Shown piece after piece: positions 1 through 7,897 of a stretch of DNA of 14,791 nt. The stretch lies in the NCBI RefSeq assembly GCF_000499385.1, contig NW_013655357.1, forward strand, positions 15,001 through 29,791, read 5' to 3'. Position numbers and translations under genes: made by a program. Every line of letters begins with the position of its first letter. Positions within the stretch are counted from its first letter, which is position 1. Source of the DNA: Eimeria necatrix (taxonomy: Eukaryota > Apicomplexa > Conoidasida > Eucoccidiorida > Eimeriidae). Under the pieces are notes generated by a model. That model made no database searches. It was given only the letters and a program-made list of their open reading frames with translations, and was not told the origin of the DNA.

Positions 1-68
1 CAGCGCTGCTCATGTGCTTGCTGCTTCTGCTTTTGCTGCTGCTGCCTTTGCTGCTGCTGCTGCTGCAG

Positions 69-310
69 TCGCGGGGAGCCAAATGGACTTTGCTGCTTTC
101 CAGACCGCCTTCTTCCAGCTCGCCCTTTTACTTCACGCCCTGGACGCCAGAGTGAGCAGCAGCAGCAGCAGCAGCAGCCACAGCAGCAGCAGCAGCAGCA
201 GCCACAGCAGCAGCAGCAGCAGTGCTGAGGATGAGTGTCTGCGCTCAGACCGCCAGCGAAGAGACTGTGGGGCGCTGCCTCTCTCGCGTTCTTTCTCACT
301 GTCTCCTTGA
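69..310 (+). CDS. Possible terminal exon of an unidentified plus-strand gene
   Basis: I do not recognise this protein. A CTG run ending in CTGCTGCAG gives a good acceptor with AG at 67-68, and the frame from 69 stays open to a TGA at 308-310, giving about 80 codons with a phase-1 entry. The start of the exon is non-repetitive and protein-like (SQMDFAAFQTAFFQLALLLH, then ALDAR). Poly-Ser runs with single His interruptions follow (about 153-222), and then a charged tail (AEDECLRSDRQRRDCG). The upstream CTG run would be intron and the CAG-phase serine run exon, which fits the pattern in the better-supported genes here. A GTGAGC at 151-156 could instead be a splice donor and split the exon. Upstream exons lie outside the window. 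The TAGC satellite starts about 35 bases after the stop. Confidence 0.3.
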
Positions 311-344
311 CGACCCCAGGGCCTTAAGAGACGGGCAAGACCCA

Positions 345-1545
345 CCCCCAGCTAGCCAGCTAGCTAGCTAGCTAGCTGCCTGATAGCTAGCCAGCTGCCT
401 CGGTAGCTAGCCAGATAGCTAGCCAGCTAGCTGCCCGAATAGACAGCCAGGTAGCTGCCTTGGTAGCTAGCCAGCCAGCTGACCCGATAACTAGCCAGCT
501 AGCTGCCACAATAGCCAGCGAACTAGCCAGCTAGTTGCCCTAGTAGCCAGCCAGTTAGCTGCCCCGACAGCTAGCCAGCTAGCTAGTCAGCTAGCTAGCC
601 AGCTAGCTAGTCAGCTGCATCGGCCCCCCTCCCTCCTCTAGCTGACTGTTGCTGAGCTAGCTATGCAGCTAGCTGAGTGTCCTGCTGACCAGCCAGCCCA
701 CCCACAACTAGCTAGCTAGCTAGCTAGCTAGCTGGGTCGCTAGTTAGGCAGCTAGCTATTTATTTGGCTAACTTGTTAGCTAGCTAGCTAGTGCGGTAGC
801 CAGCCGCTGCTAGGGTGTTTGGTTAGCTGCGGTGAGCACTTAGCAGCAGCAAGCGCAGCAGCAAAGGCAGCAGGAAATACAGCAGCAAACGCAGCAGCAG
901 CAAAAGTTGCTGCGGCTTGTTGCTGCTTTTGTGTCTCTTCTCTCAGGCTGCATGCATTTCAGTCCACCGGCAGGCAGCTGCCGCCCCTTCTTATAGAAGA
1001 GGCAGACAGCGCCCCAGCTAGCTACACAGCCCCTTTAGCTAGCTAGGCTGCGGCCGCAGCTAGCTGTGTAGCTAGCTGTGTAGCTAGCTGTGCAGGTAGC
1101 TGCGCAGCTAGCTGCGGCACGCCTGCAGCTAGCTGCTGCAGCTAGCCACCCTCGCCGTTTCGCTGGCTAAGCAGCAGCTGCTGCTGCTGCCGCTGCTGCT
1201 GCCCCACAAGCAGGTAGTCGGGCCCCACTTTGGGTTGGCCGCCCAGCTAGCTAGCCTCCGCGCCGCCCGGCCAGCTAGCCACCCTCCTGCTCCGCTAGCC
1301 GCTAGCTAGCCAGCGCGCCCACAAGCTAGCCGCCCAGCTAGCTAGCCAGCTAGCTAGCCAGCTAGCTAGCCAGCCAGCTGCCTAGCTGCATGGCTAGCTA
1401 GCCAGCTAGCTAGCCATGCAGTTAGACAGCTAGCTAGCCAGCTAGCTAGGCACGCAGCTGGACAGCTAGCTAGCCAGCTAGCTAGCCACGCAGCTGGACA
1501 GCTAACTAGCCAGCAAGCTGGCTAGCTAGCCATGCAGCTAGCCGA
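345..1545. repeat. TAGC/AGCT short-unit satellite, degenerate
   Basis: About 1.2 kb is dominated by tandem CTAG and AGCT steps (GCTAGCTAGCCAGCTAG-type strings) with frequent CCAG, CTGC and GTAG variants. Clean stretches occur near 352-376, 575-620, 708-735, 775-792 and 1330-1520. The repeat is its own reverse complement in most registers and is full of TAG stops, so it is non-coding in most frames. Small islands break it: CAG-rich sequence at 840-920, a mixed-sequence stretch at 925-1010 and a CTG run at 1170-1203. I see no gene in this interval. Confidence 0.9.
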
Positions 1546-1636
1546 ATAGCCGTTTGCTGCCGAGCTGGGGCGCCGGGCAGCCAGCAGCTGCTGCTTCACT
1601 CAGCAGCTTTAAAAATAACTCCTTTCTGCTTTCTAG

Positions 1637-1805
1637 TTCAGAAGCAAAAACAAAAATCTCAAAACCCCACAGAGCTGCAGAAGCAAAAACAAAAATCTCA
1701 AAACCCCACAGAGCTGCTGCTGCTGCTGCCGCTGCTGCTGCTGCTGCCGCTGCTGCTGCTGCGTTCAGCGGGGCTAGCGGCCGTCTGTCGCGTCATTTTC
1801 AATAG
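1637..1805 (+). CDS. Possible terminal exon with a 13-residue tandem repeat
   Basis: I do not recognise this protein. A pyrimidine-rich stretch (CTCCTTTCTGCTTTCTAG) ends in an acceptor AG at 1635-1636. The following frame encodes two identical 13-residue units (AEAKTKISKPHRA type), a poly-Ala run and a short basic tail, then TAG at 1803-1805. The frame continues open upstream as well, so the acceptor is the only sign of an exon edge. Against it: the poly-Ala is written with GCT, meaning CTG orientation on the sense strand, which is more typical of introns in this window. If real, it converges with the minus-strand gene ending at 1869, leaving a gap of only 63 bases. Confidence 0.2.
1639..1716. 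repeat. Perfect 39-bp tandem duplication
   Basis: Copy 1 is 1639-1677 and copy 2 is 1678-1716. The unit starts CAGAAGCAAAAAC and ends CCACAGAGCTG. The 39-bp length is a multiple of three, so the reading frame is kept. The two copies are identical by eye, which suggests a recent duplication. Confidence 0.95.
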
Positions 1806-1868
1806 CGGCAAGTGGTGCAGCAGCTGCTGCTGCTGCAGCAGGTGCTGCTGCAGCAGCTGCAGCAGCAA
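1806..1868. repeat. Self-complementary CAG/CTG block between converging stops
   Basis: CAG and CTG blocks alternate here (CAGCAGCTGCTGCTGCTGC followed by CAGCAGGTGCTGCTGCAG), so either transcript could fold back on itself, with CTGCAG and CAGCTG centres. The block begins right after the stop of the possible plus-strand exon and ends at the stop of the minus-strand Ala/Glu-rich gene. Confidence 0.6.
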
Positions 1869-1993
1869 CTAGCAGTCTGCTGCTGCAGCAAACGAGTAGC
1901 GGCAGGGCCCCCAGACCCGCTGCCGCTGCTTCGTGACATAGGGCCAAGCCACTGCAGCATTTTCTTCAGGAATTTGCTGACATTCCCATTCAT

Positions 1994-2024
<31 letters not shown>

Positions 2025-3553
2025 TGCTTCTGCTTCCGCTGCTGCTGCTGCCGCCACCGCGGCGGTGTCGGCTGCTGCTGCCTGTGCTGCTGCTGCTGCT
2101 TTCATTTCGGCTGCAGCTGCCTCTGTGGATGCTGTTGTCATTTCAGCTGCTGCTGCTTCCGCTGATGCTGCTTCCGCTGCTGCTGCTTCCGCTGCTGCTG
2201 CTTCCGCTGCTGCTGCTTCCGCTGCTGCTTCTTCCGCTGCTGCTGCTTCCGCTGCTGCTGCTTCCTCGGCTGCTCTTTCTGGCTGCAGCACTGTTTCAGC
2301 TTCAGTCTTCACTGCTGCTGCTTTTCCGGCTGCTGCTGCTTCTTCCGCTGCTGCTGCAGCGGAGGCTTCCGTTCCCGCTGCTGCTGACATTTCCGCTGCT
2401 GCTTCAGCTGCTGCTGCTGCGACTGCTGCTGCTGCTACCTCTGCCCCACCTGCTTCCTGTGCTGTTTCAGTTGCTGCTGCATTTTTTGCCGCTGCAGTTG
2501 TTTCCACAAACGCTGCCGCGTCTGCTGCCGCTTCTGCTGCTGCTGCTGCTGCATGTGCTGGTGCTGCTGCTTCTGCCGCAGCAGCTGTTGTTGCTGCTTC
2601 TGCTGCGACAGCGGCAGCTGCTGCTGCTGCTGCTCCTGTCTTGAGACTACAGGCTGACAAAGGAGTGCTTGGGGCGCCAGAAGCAGCAGCAGCAGCAGCA
2701 TCGAGCAGTTCATCTGCTGCAGCCGGAGGGGTGACAGTGGTGGAACTGCTGCTGCTGCTGCAGTTGCTGCAGCAGCCGCTGCGGCAGCTGGTGGCGCTGC
2801 TGCTGGCGCCGCTGCAGCAGCTGCAGCTGCAGCTGCTGCTGCTGCACCTGCTGCTGCTGCTGCTCGGACCCCACAAAGCGGCCCTCAAAACAGCAGAAGA
2901 AGAGAAAGGAGCAGCAGCATCACTTGTGGGGGGAACTGCAGCAAGAGATTCCTCCAAAGACTGCAGCGGGAGGGGCCCCCTAGGGGAGAGGGGCCCCACT
3001 TCCCATTTGCTGCTGATGCTGCTGCTACTGGTCTCCCTTTGCTGGCGGCTCTCTCTGTCTCTCTCGTAATTATCCTATCTTTTTAATCTTATCTCTTTAC
3101 TTTTATTTTTTGAATTTTATTGTTTTCAATGAGATATATCTAATATCTTTTGCTGCAGCAGTTTGGCCTTAGCCGCTGTCTACCCCACTTACCCGTTTGC
3201 TGCAGCAGTGCCCCCTGGGGGCCCCCCAGGGGGCCCCCAAAAGAGGCCCCCGAATCCCCTGTGGGGGCCCCCAAGGGCCCCCAGGGCCCAGGGGGGCCCC
3301 CCGGCTGTGCTGCTGCTAACTCCGCCTGCAGCTCCTGCAGCAGCAGCCGCACTGCTGCTTCCTTCTGGGGGTCCAGGCCCGTCACAGGGGAGGGAGGAGG
3401 GGCCTCGGGGGGCCCCCTTGCAGCAGCCTTCCACGTGGGTTCATGGGCTGCCATGGGCTGCTGCTGCTGCTGCTGCTGCTGCTGTCGGCTGATGTGTGGC
3501 GTTGCTGCTGCCGGAGCTGCTGCTGCTGCGGAAATGATGGCAGAGGAGGCCCC
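1869..3553 (-). CDS. Ala/Glu-rich low-complexity protein, 5' incomplete
   Basis: I do not recognise this protein. The model has two exons: 3553-3193 and 2935-1869 (TAG at 1869-1871). The first starts after a strong acceptor (GCTTTTATTCTTCAG, AG at 3555-3554) and ends at a consensus GTAAGT donor (3192). The acceptor CTCTTGCTGCAG (AG at 2937-2936) fits phase 1. The AT-rich intron is 257 bases. Exon 1 has a Gln run, a likely amphipathic helix (GLDPQKEAAVRLLLQEL) and a Gly/Pro-rich segment. Exon 2 has Ser runs, long Ala tracts, an EAAAA-type repeat that is probably helical, and a unique tail (DEWECQQIPEENAAVAWPYV). The start codon lies upstream, perhaps in an exon beginning near 3713, where a strong acceptor (TTTGTTTCAG) is seen. 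The rival tail frame (NVSKFLKKMLQWLGP) also looks protein-like, so the last part is uncertain. Confidence 0.4.
2143..2270 (-). repeat. 15-bp repeat encoding EAAAA units
   Basis: A unit of GGAAGCAGCAGCAGC on the minus strand recurs about eight times with small changes in length and base. In the chosen frame it encodes EAAAA, a strongly helix-forming motif. It lies in the second exon of the Ala/Glu-rich gene. The other minus-strand frames give Lys/Gln/Arg- or Ser/Gly-rich strings. Confidence 0.75.
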
Positions 3554-3926
3554 CTGAAGAATAAAAGCCGCAAAGTCTAGTTCTTAGGCCTAAAGGGGCC
3601 CCGATAACGAAACCCTAAACCCTAAACCCTAAACCCTAGGCGGCAGCTGCCAGCGGTTGGTGATAGGAGCCAGGCAGCGGCGAGGCGCTACCCAGGAGCC
3701 CCCGCCGTAACAACTGAAACAAAAGTTTAATAAATGAAAAACAGCAAATGTAATAAGAATAAGAAAGAAATGCGGCTGCGAAGTCCAGGGAAGCTGCAAG
3801 ACACATCAGCTCAGGCGTGGCGGCTCCTGCTGCAGCAGCACAGACCCGCAGCAGCAGCAGCACCAGCAGCACTTTTGGCTGTCTTCTCCCTCGGCAGGAC
3901 TGAAACTTTATTCTTTTTAATTTCAA
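3554..3926. other. Unresolved spacer or intron with telomere-like block
   Basis: No full gene is resolved here. There are four perfect AAACCCT units at 3610-3637. On the minus strand there is a strong polypyrimidine acceptor at about 3714 (TTTGTTTCAG) and another at 3555-3554 that opens the Ala/Glu-rich exon, so part of this is probably a minus-strand intron plus a short exon near 3650-3713. An AATAAA on the minus strand just downstream of the stop at 3927 could be the poly(A) signal of the small secreted-protein gene. Confidence 0.4.
3610..3637 (+). repeat. Interstitial telomere-like block, 4 x AAACCCT
   Basis: Four perfect units on the plus strand. Read on the minus strand they are AGGGTTT and lie about 55 bases before the acceptor at 3555-3554. 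This is the 3'-intron orientation seen elsewhere here, but further from the AG than in the other cases. No partner AAACCCT block on the minus strand lies between here and the next gene. Confidence 0.9.
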
Positions 3927-3994
3927 TTATGAACTTCCACGCAGAAGCCGCTGGAGTTGCTGCGACGGCTCCAGCACGGCTCCGACCAGCCCAA

Positions 3995-4029
<35 letters not shown>

Positions 4030-4307
4030 GGCGAGAAACCGAACAGTGTATAGACAGCTCCGCGGCGTTTGCTGCTGCTACAGACACGCAGTTTAAATAG
4101 GGAGAAGAAGACAGGCCACAGGACGCGGACCACTGGTCAGCCAAAGCAGCAGCAGCAGCAACAACAGCCAGGCAAGGTGACTAGACGGTGTCTTCACCTC
4201 GGCTCTGCTGCTGCTGCAGCGGGAAAACTTGAGGCAGCAAACAGCAGCAGAGTCCTCATTGCTGTCATTTCTGCTGCTGCACTGCCTCTGAGATGGCCTG
4301 TGGGCAT
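3927..4307 (-). CDS. Small protein with possible signal peptide, two exons
   Basis: I do not recognise this protein. The model has exon 1 at 4307-4201 and exon 2 at 4077-3927 (TAA at 3927-3929), giving 85 residues. The donor is GAG|GTGAAG (GT at 4200-4199) and the acceptor CGTGTCTGTAG (AG at 4079-4078). Both are phase 2 and the frame joins cleanly. The 123-base intron carries CTG/TTG repeats on the sense strand, like other introns here. In-frame ATGs lie at 4307, 4268 and 4259. From the second or third, the N-terminus (MTAMRTLLLFAASSFPAAAA) looks like a secretion signal. The mature part has SSKRRGAVYTLFGFSP, an 11-Gln run, and a hydrophobic tail (IGLVGAVLEPSQQLQRLLRG). A plus-strand frame over the same DNA is also open, so strand is inferred from splice sites. 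Transcript evidence would settle it. Confidence 0.4.
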
Positions 4308-4342
4308 CGTCAGCAAGCCTCAGCTCCAAACACCTCCAACTT

Positions 4343-4367
<25 letters not shown>

Positions 4368-4381
<14 letters not shown>

Positions 4382-4389
4382 CAGCAGCA
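4368..4389. repeat. 22-bp perfect palindrome of CTG/CAG
   Basis: The sequence is symmetric about a CTGCAG centre (TGCTGCTGCTG then CAGCAGCAGCA). It lies about 40 bases downstream of the TAA at 4428-4430 on the minus strand. It could form an 11-bp stem in single-stranded DNA or RNA, apart from the unavoidable tight loop. Confidence 0.8.
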
Positions 4390-4427
4390 CTCCGCAATAA
4401 CTAGTAAATGAGAGGCAAACCGCCGCA

Positions 4428-5254
4428 TTAGGCTGCTGCTTCAAAAGCAGCAATAGTCTGGAGCAGCCTCAAAGCTGCTGCCCTTTGCTGCTGCAGCGCT
4501 TGAGGTGTTGCTGCTGCGTAGTGTACTAAACCCTAAACCCTAAACCCTAAGGGCTAGCAACTCTATCCCAACGTCATGCCCTGGACGCTAAACCCTACGT
4601 GCCTCTCTGGAAACCCTAAACCCTAAACCCTCGGCCCCGACAGGCTGTAAACCCTAAACCCTCGTCTGCGTCTTCTCTGCAAATTGAGTGTAGAGCTGTT
4701 TGTTCTAAAACCACCGGGTGTACGTACACCCGAGAACGGCACGGCGAACTGCCCCAAAGAAGGGCTTTCAGGGTTTAGGGTTTAGGGTTTAGGGTTTAGA
4801 CACCTGCTGCTGGCTGGCTACGCTGTGTACGTACACTGCAGCAGCACAACACGGACAGCGCAGCACATGCCCATTTGCCCTCATGAATAAAACAAAGAAG
4901 CTGCTGCTGCTGCTCCTTCATTGCCACAAACACGCCACCGTGCTGCTGCTGCTGCTGCTGCTGCTGTTGCTGCTGCGGCTTTTGTGCCGCTGTGTCCTCA
5001 GTGACGCTGCTGCAGCTCCGCAAGAAGTGCAGCAAGGAACAAACTGGCAGCAGCAGCAGCTGCTGCTCTTGTGCAGCCACCAGCTGGCAGCAGCGCTGCA
5101 AGTGCAGCAGCACCAACAAGCAAGAAGGCCGCCACTGCTGCTGCAGCAGCAGCAGCAGCAGCAGCAAAACAAACAACCCTTTGTTTGCTGGCGCCTGCCC
5201 CGTTCCTGCTCCTGAATCTGCTGCCGCATTTGCGGCCTTCTTGATATAAAACAT
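4428..5254 (-). CDS. Low-complexity Gln/Ala-rich hypothetical protein
   Basis: I do not recognise this protein. The model has exons 5254-5178, 5009-4804 and 4513-4428 (TAA at 4428-4430), about 122 residues. Junctions: AGG|GTTGTT to GCTGCAG (phase 2) and CAG|GTGTCT to TACGCAG (phase 1); both keep frame. The first intron (168 bases) is a CTG run on the sense strand. The second (290 bases) has telomere-like repeats at both ends. The second exon has SVTEDTAAQKP, an 11-Gln run, and HGGVFVAMKEQQQQLLCF; the last reads ATPQALQQQRAAALRLLQ and ends EAAA. The ATG at 5254 directly follows an in-frame TGA, so it is either the true start or this end is an upstream exon boundary. Another ATG frame from 5309 (MEVLQQQLLQQELLEKLL, coiled-coil-like) overlaps and may belong to the true 5' end. 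The final junction is the best supported part. Confidence 0.4.
4514..4803 (-). other. Intron with inverted telomere-like ends
   Basis: The intron belongs to the Gln/Ala-rich gene. On the sense (minus) strand it begins GTGTCT, with AAACCCT x4 starting 6 bases after the G of the GT (plus strand 4770-4797). It ends with AGGGTTT blocks (plus strand 4649-4662, 4611-4631, 4528-4548), the last finishing 13 bases before the AG at 4515-4514. The 18-bp palindrome at 4715-4732 sits between the two arms. Confidence 0.55.
4715..4732. promoter_or_regulatory. 18-bp palindrome around GTGTACGTACAC
   Basis: This is a perfect inverted repeat, CGGGTGTACGTACACCCG. It is the longest of four related sites; the others are at 4825-4836, 5564-5575 and 7050-7060. 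Function is unknown. A dimeric DNA-binding factor such as an ApiAP2 protein is one possibility (inference). Confidence 0.5.
4825..4836. promoter_or_regulatory. GTGTACGTACAC palindrome, copy 2
   Basis: A perfect 12-bp palindrome in the second exon of the Gln/Ala-rich gene model, about 20 bases before its donor. On the minus strand it reads GTGTACGTACACAG. Confidence 0.45.
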
Positions 5255-5339
5255 TCAGCAGCTTCTCGAGCAGCTCCTGCTGCAGCAACTGCTGCTGCAG
5301 CACTTCCATTGCAGCAGCAGCTCATTCTTTGGCTGCTGC

Positions 5340-5510
5340 GGCAACGACTGAGCGGGCGCTGCAGCACCTGCTGCAGCGCCTGCTGCTGCACCTGTTTCAG
5401 CACCCGCTGCAGCACCGCTGCAGCAGCTGCTCCAGCAGCAGCACGTGCTGCAGCACCTGCTGCAGCAGCTGCTGCAGCACGTGCTGCAGCAGCAGCAGCA
5501 AGGGCGCTGG
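5340..5510. repeat. Self-complementary CTGCAG-rich block after the FKRP-like gene
   Basis: CAG and CTG clusters alternate with CTGCAGCAC and CACGTGCTGCAG motifs, rich in CTGCAG and CAGCTG centres, so long imperfect hairpins are possible. It starts about 15 bases past the stop of the FKRP/LicD-like gene on the minus strand. Several frames are open through it; on the minus strand they read as Leu/Gln heptad-like strings, which I treat as low complexity. Confidence 0.6.
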
Positions 5511-5514
5511 CCGA

Positions 5515-5996
5515 TCAGCGTTTCCAAATGGTGGGGACCCAGGAGGCGAATCCCGGAGCTGGGGTGTACGTACACCTCGTGTAGACTTCGAGCTGCAGCT
5601 CCCCGCCGAAAAAGAAAGACTCTTTGAGGCAGTTTTCGGAAATTGGAGAAAGTCTAACAGCAGGTTTTGAGGCCCCGCTGCTGCTGCTGCTGCTGCTGCT
5701 GCTGCACTGGTTGAAGGGCAGCCGCAAGTAGGAGAGGAAGCCCCAGCTGCTGCTGGCGGCGCTGCCGGCGGCGCTGCCGGCGTCCCCCGGTGCTGCAGCA
5801 GCAGCAGCAGCAGCAGCAGCAGCTTCTTCCTGCTGCTGCTGCAGCGCAGCACAAAAAGGATCTGCACTGTTGTAAAACCTGTTGAGGTAAAACAAAGGGT
5901 TTTTGGGGGATGGCACAGAAAGCAGCCCGAGAGGTCTGTCAACGAATGGCAGCAGCTGCTGCAGCGGGACTGTGGGCTTTGCTGCTGCTGCTGCTC

Positions 5997-6029
<33 letters not shown>

Positions 6030-6937
6030 CTGCTGTTATCTCCGCGTAAGGCTCCCAATCTGCAGCAGCTCCAGCGGGCTTTTCTCGAACTTCTTTAAAC
6101 CAATAAATTCGAACTCGAAGTTCAGGAAAAGACAAATGATCAGCAGCAGCAGAAGTGTCCAGAGTTATCAGTCCGTAGGGGGAGTTCACCGCCTGCTCTT
6201 CAAACTGCGCGCCCAAACCCCAAACCCTAAACCCTAAACCCTAAACCCTAGGCCCTAAACCCTCAGCCATGCACACTCAATTCGAGCCCACAAGCCTACG
6301 CCCTGAACAAAAAACCCTAAACCCTAAACCCTAAACCCTAAACCCCAGAACCCAAACGCTGCACCCAAGCCCTAAACCCTTGTCCCTGCATTCTAGACTC
6401 TGAATGATAAGCCAAAGTCCCCAACCCCCCAGCGTGAACCCCAAACCCTAGACCCTAAACCCTAAACCCTAAACCCTAGAATCTGAGTTTTAAACCCTAG
6501 AGTCCAGCGTATGACTGCAGCAGCTCAACTGCCCGGTTCTTCACCTCGCCCCTCTTTGCTCTGCCCCGCGCACAGCGCGTAGCGCCTAGGGTTTAGGGTT
6601 TAGGGTTTAGGGTTTAGGGTTTAGGGTTTAGGGTTTGGACCTTGGGCTTGGCCTTGGTGGCTGCGAGCCAGGCAAGCAGGGCCTGGGGCAAGTAGGCCTG
6701 GGGCCGCAGCAGCTCGTTGCTGGGGTCGAAGATGCTGCAAGCTTCTCGAACTTTCTTTTTATCTTTTTCGGAAATTAAAAGATTTATTTCTTTATCTTCT
6801 CGCAGCAAACTGTGGCGGCTGAGAGACCCCACAAGTGTGGGGCCCCCCAGGGCCCACTGGACTTGCTTCAGCTGCAGGGCCTTCGCGAGGCTTTCGAAGA
6901 AGGCCATCAGCCCGTCGTGCTGCTGCAGCGTCAGCGG

Positions 6938-6973
<36 letters not shown>

Positions 6974-7477
6974 GCCGCGGCGCTGCGCGCCCCACAGGTC
7001 CTGCAGCAGCTCCCGCCGCCCCGCACTCGCCAGACTCATCAGGGCCCCCTGTACGTACACCCGGGGGGCCCCCTGGAGGGCCCCACAGCGGGCCCTGTCT
7101 TCGGGGGAGGTGAGGAGGGGCCCCTGGTGGCGCAGCTGCTGCAGCTGCTGCAGCAGCGGCAGGGTCACCTGCCGCCACAGCAGCAGCAGCAGCCCCACAA
7201 GGGCCACGGACAGCAGCAGGCAGTAGCGCTGCAGCAGCTGGCGGCTGTAGAGCCGCTTCAGGCGCAGGAAACGCAGCCCGTGGTAGCCCCGCAGCCCTGC
7301 TGCTGCGCTGCTGCTGCTGCTGCTCGGCAGCAGCATTGTATAAGTTGCTTTGGACTTCCGAGGGGCCTCTGGATGTTTGTTGTGGCTGCTGCCGGCCATG
7401 AGGGGAATTTCGCCCACAGTTAGCGGCCGGGCGAACCCGGGGGGGACCCGCGAGGCCGCAGACGGAGACGGCTGCAT
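5515..7477 (-). CDS. LicD/fukutin-related (FKRP-like) type II membrane protein
   Basis: LicD and FKRP-type proteins transfer phospho-sugar-alcohol or phosphocholine groups from a nucleotide donor to glycans; acceptor and activity here are unknown. Exon 1 is 7477-6641, exon 2 6204-5515 (TGA), about 508 residues; both junction ends are phase 0. After a 60-residue low-complexity N-terminus and a basic stretch (RFLRLKRLYSRQ) comes one membrane segment (CLLLSVALVGLLLLLW, about 86-101), so the domain should face the Golgi/ER lumen. The domain shows WALGGPTLVGSLSRHSLL (about 209-226), RVRIYWFKE and VPSPKNPLFYLNRFY, in the order of FKRP's GGSLLG, DLWPF and C-terminal motifs. Where FKRP has WDYDVD, this has REDKEIN: one Asp kept, one Asp to Glu, the last Asp to Asn. 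Poly-Ala runs interrupt the domain. A GCT run at 5790-5830 could be a small phase-1 intron. Assignment is by motif reading, not search. Confidence 0.6.
5564..5575. promoter_or_regulatory. GTGTACGTACAC palindrome, copy 3
   Basis: A perfect 12-bp palindrome, 14 bp with flanking G and C, inside the last coding part of the FKRP/LicD-like gene (encoding CTYT in the model). Confidence 0.45.
6205..6640 (-). other. Intron with inverted telomere-like ends (FKRP-like gene)
   Basis: The 436-base intron starts AAG|GTCCAA on the minus strand, with seven AAACCCT units from 4 bases after the GT (plus strand 6588-6636). It ends with AGGGTTT-type blocks on the sense strand (plus strand about 6440-6478, 6308-6345 and 6222-6249), the last ending 16 bases before the AG at 6206-6205. 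Blocks are separated by 40-90 bases of diverged spacer with single degenerate units. The motif order across the junction matches the FKRP/LicD family, which supports the splice. Confidence 0.7.
7050..7060. promoter_or_regulatory. TGTACGTACAC, copy 4 of the palindrome
   Basis: The TGTACGTACA core is intact, and one outer pair is lost compared with the other three copies. It lies in exon 1 of the FKRP/LicD-like gene and encodes VYV on the minus strand. Confidence 0.4.
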
Positions 7478-7478
7478 C

Positions 7479-7518
<40 letters not shown>

Positions 7519-7667
7519 AGTTGTTGTTGCTGCTGCCACCGCTACCGAGGAAAACCAGAAGACGGAAATCAAAGAAAGGAAACTGGGATAATGAAACTGT
7601 TGGTGAAGTTCGGACAGAAAGTCTGTGCTGCTGCGAAACTGGCTGGGGACGCTGCTGGCTTCGTCCC

Positions 7668-7700
<33 letters not shown>

Positions 7701-7818
7701 GGAGCTCTTGTTGCACCAGTCAGTCTCCGTATGTGAAGAGAAAGGCAGCTGAAGCCCTCAGAGGCGTCGGCTGCTGCGGGCGCATAGCTTGGGGGCCTCG
7801 CTGCTGTTGCTGGCGGTG

Positions 7819-7849
<31 letters not shown>

Positions 7850-7897
7850 AGCTGTTTGCTGCTAGAGTGGCTTCGCTGAGGCCTGCTCTGCTAATTT

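Noticed and set aside
2065..3069. Long plus-strand Ala/Ser/Leu-rich open frame
   Set aside because: It is stop-free only because GCT runs lack stops. The minus strand has matched splice sites, charged residues at regular spacing and unique tail sequence.
5560..5576. Mini-introns of 12-17 bases made of the GTGTACGTACAC palindrome plus AG
   Set aside because: Each palindrome copy starts with GT and is followed by AG on the minus strand, and splicing the third copy gives a plausible frame. But introns this short are not known in coccidia and the three cases disagree in length and phase.
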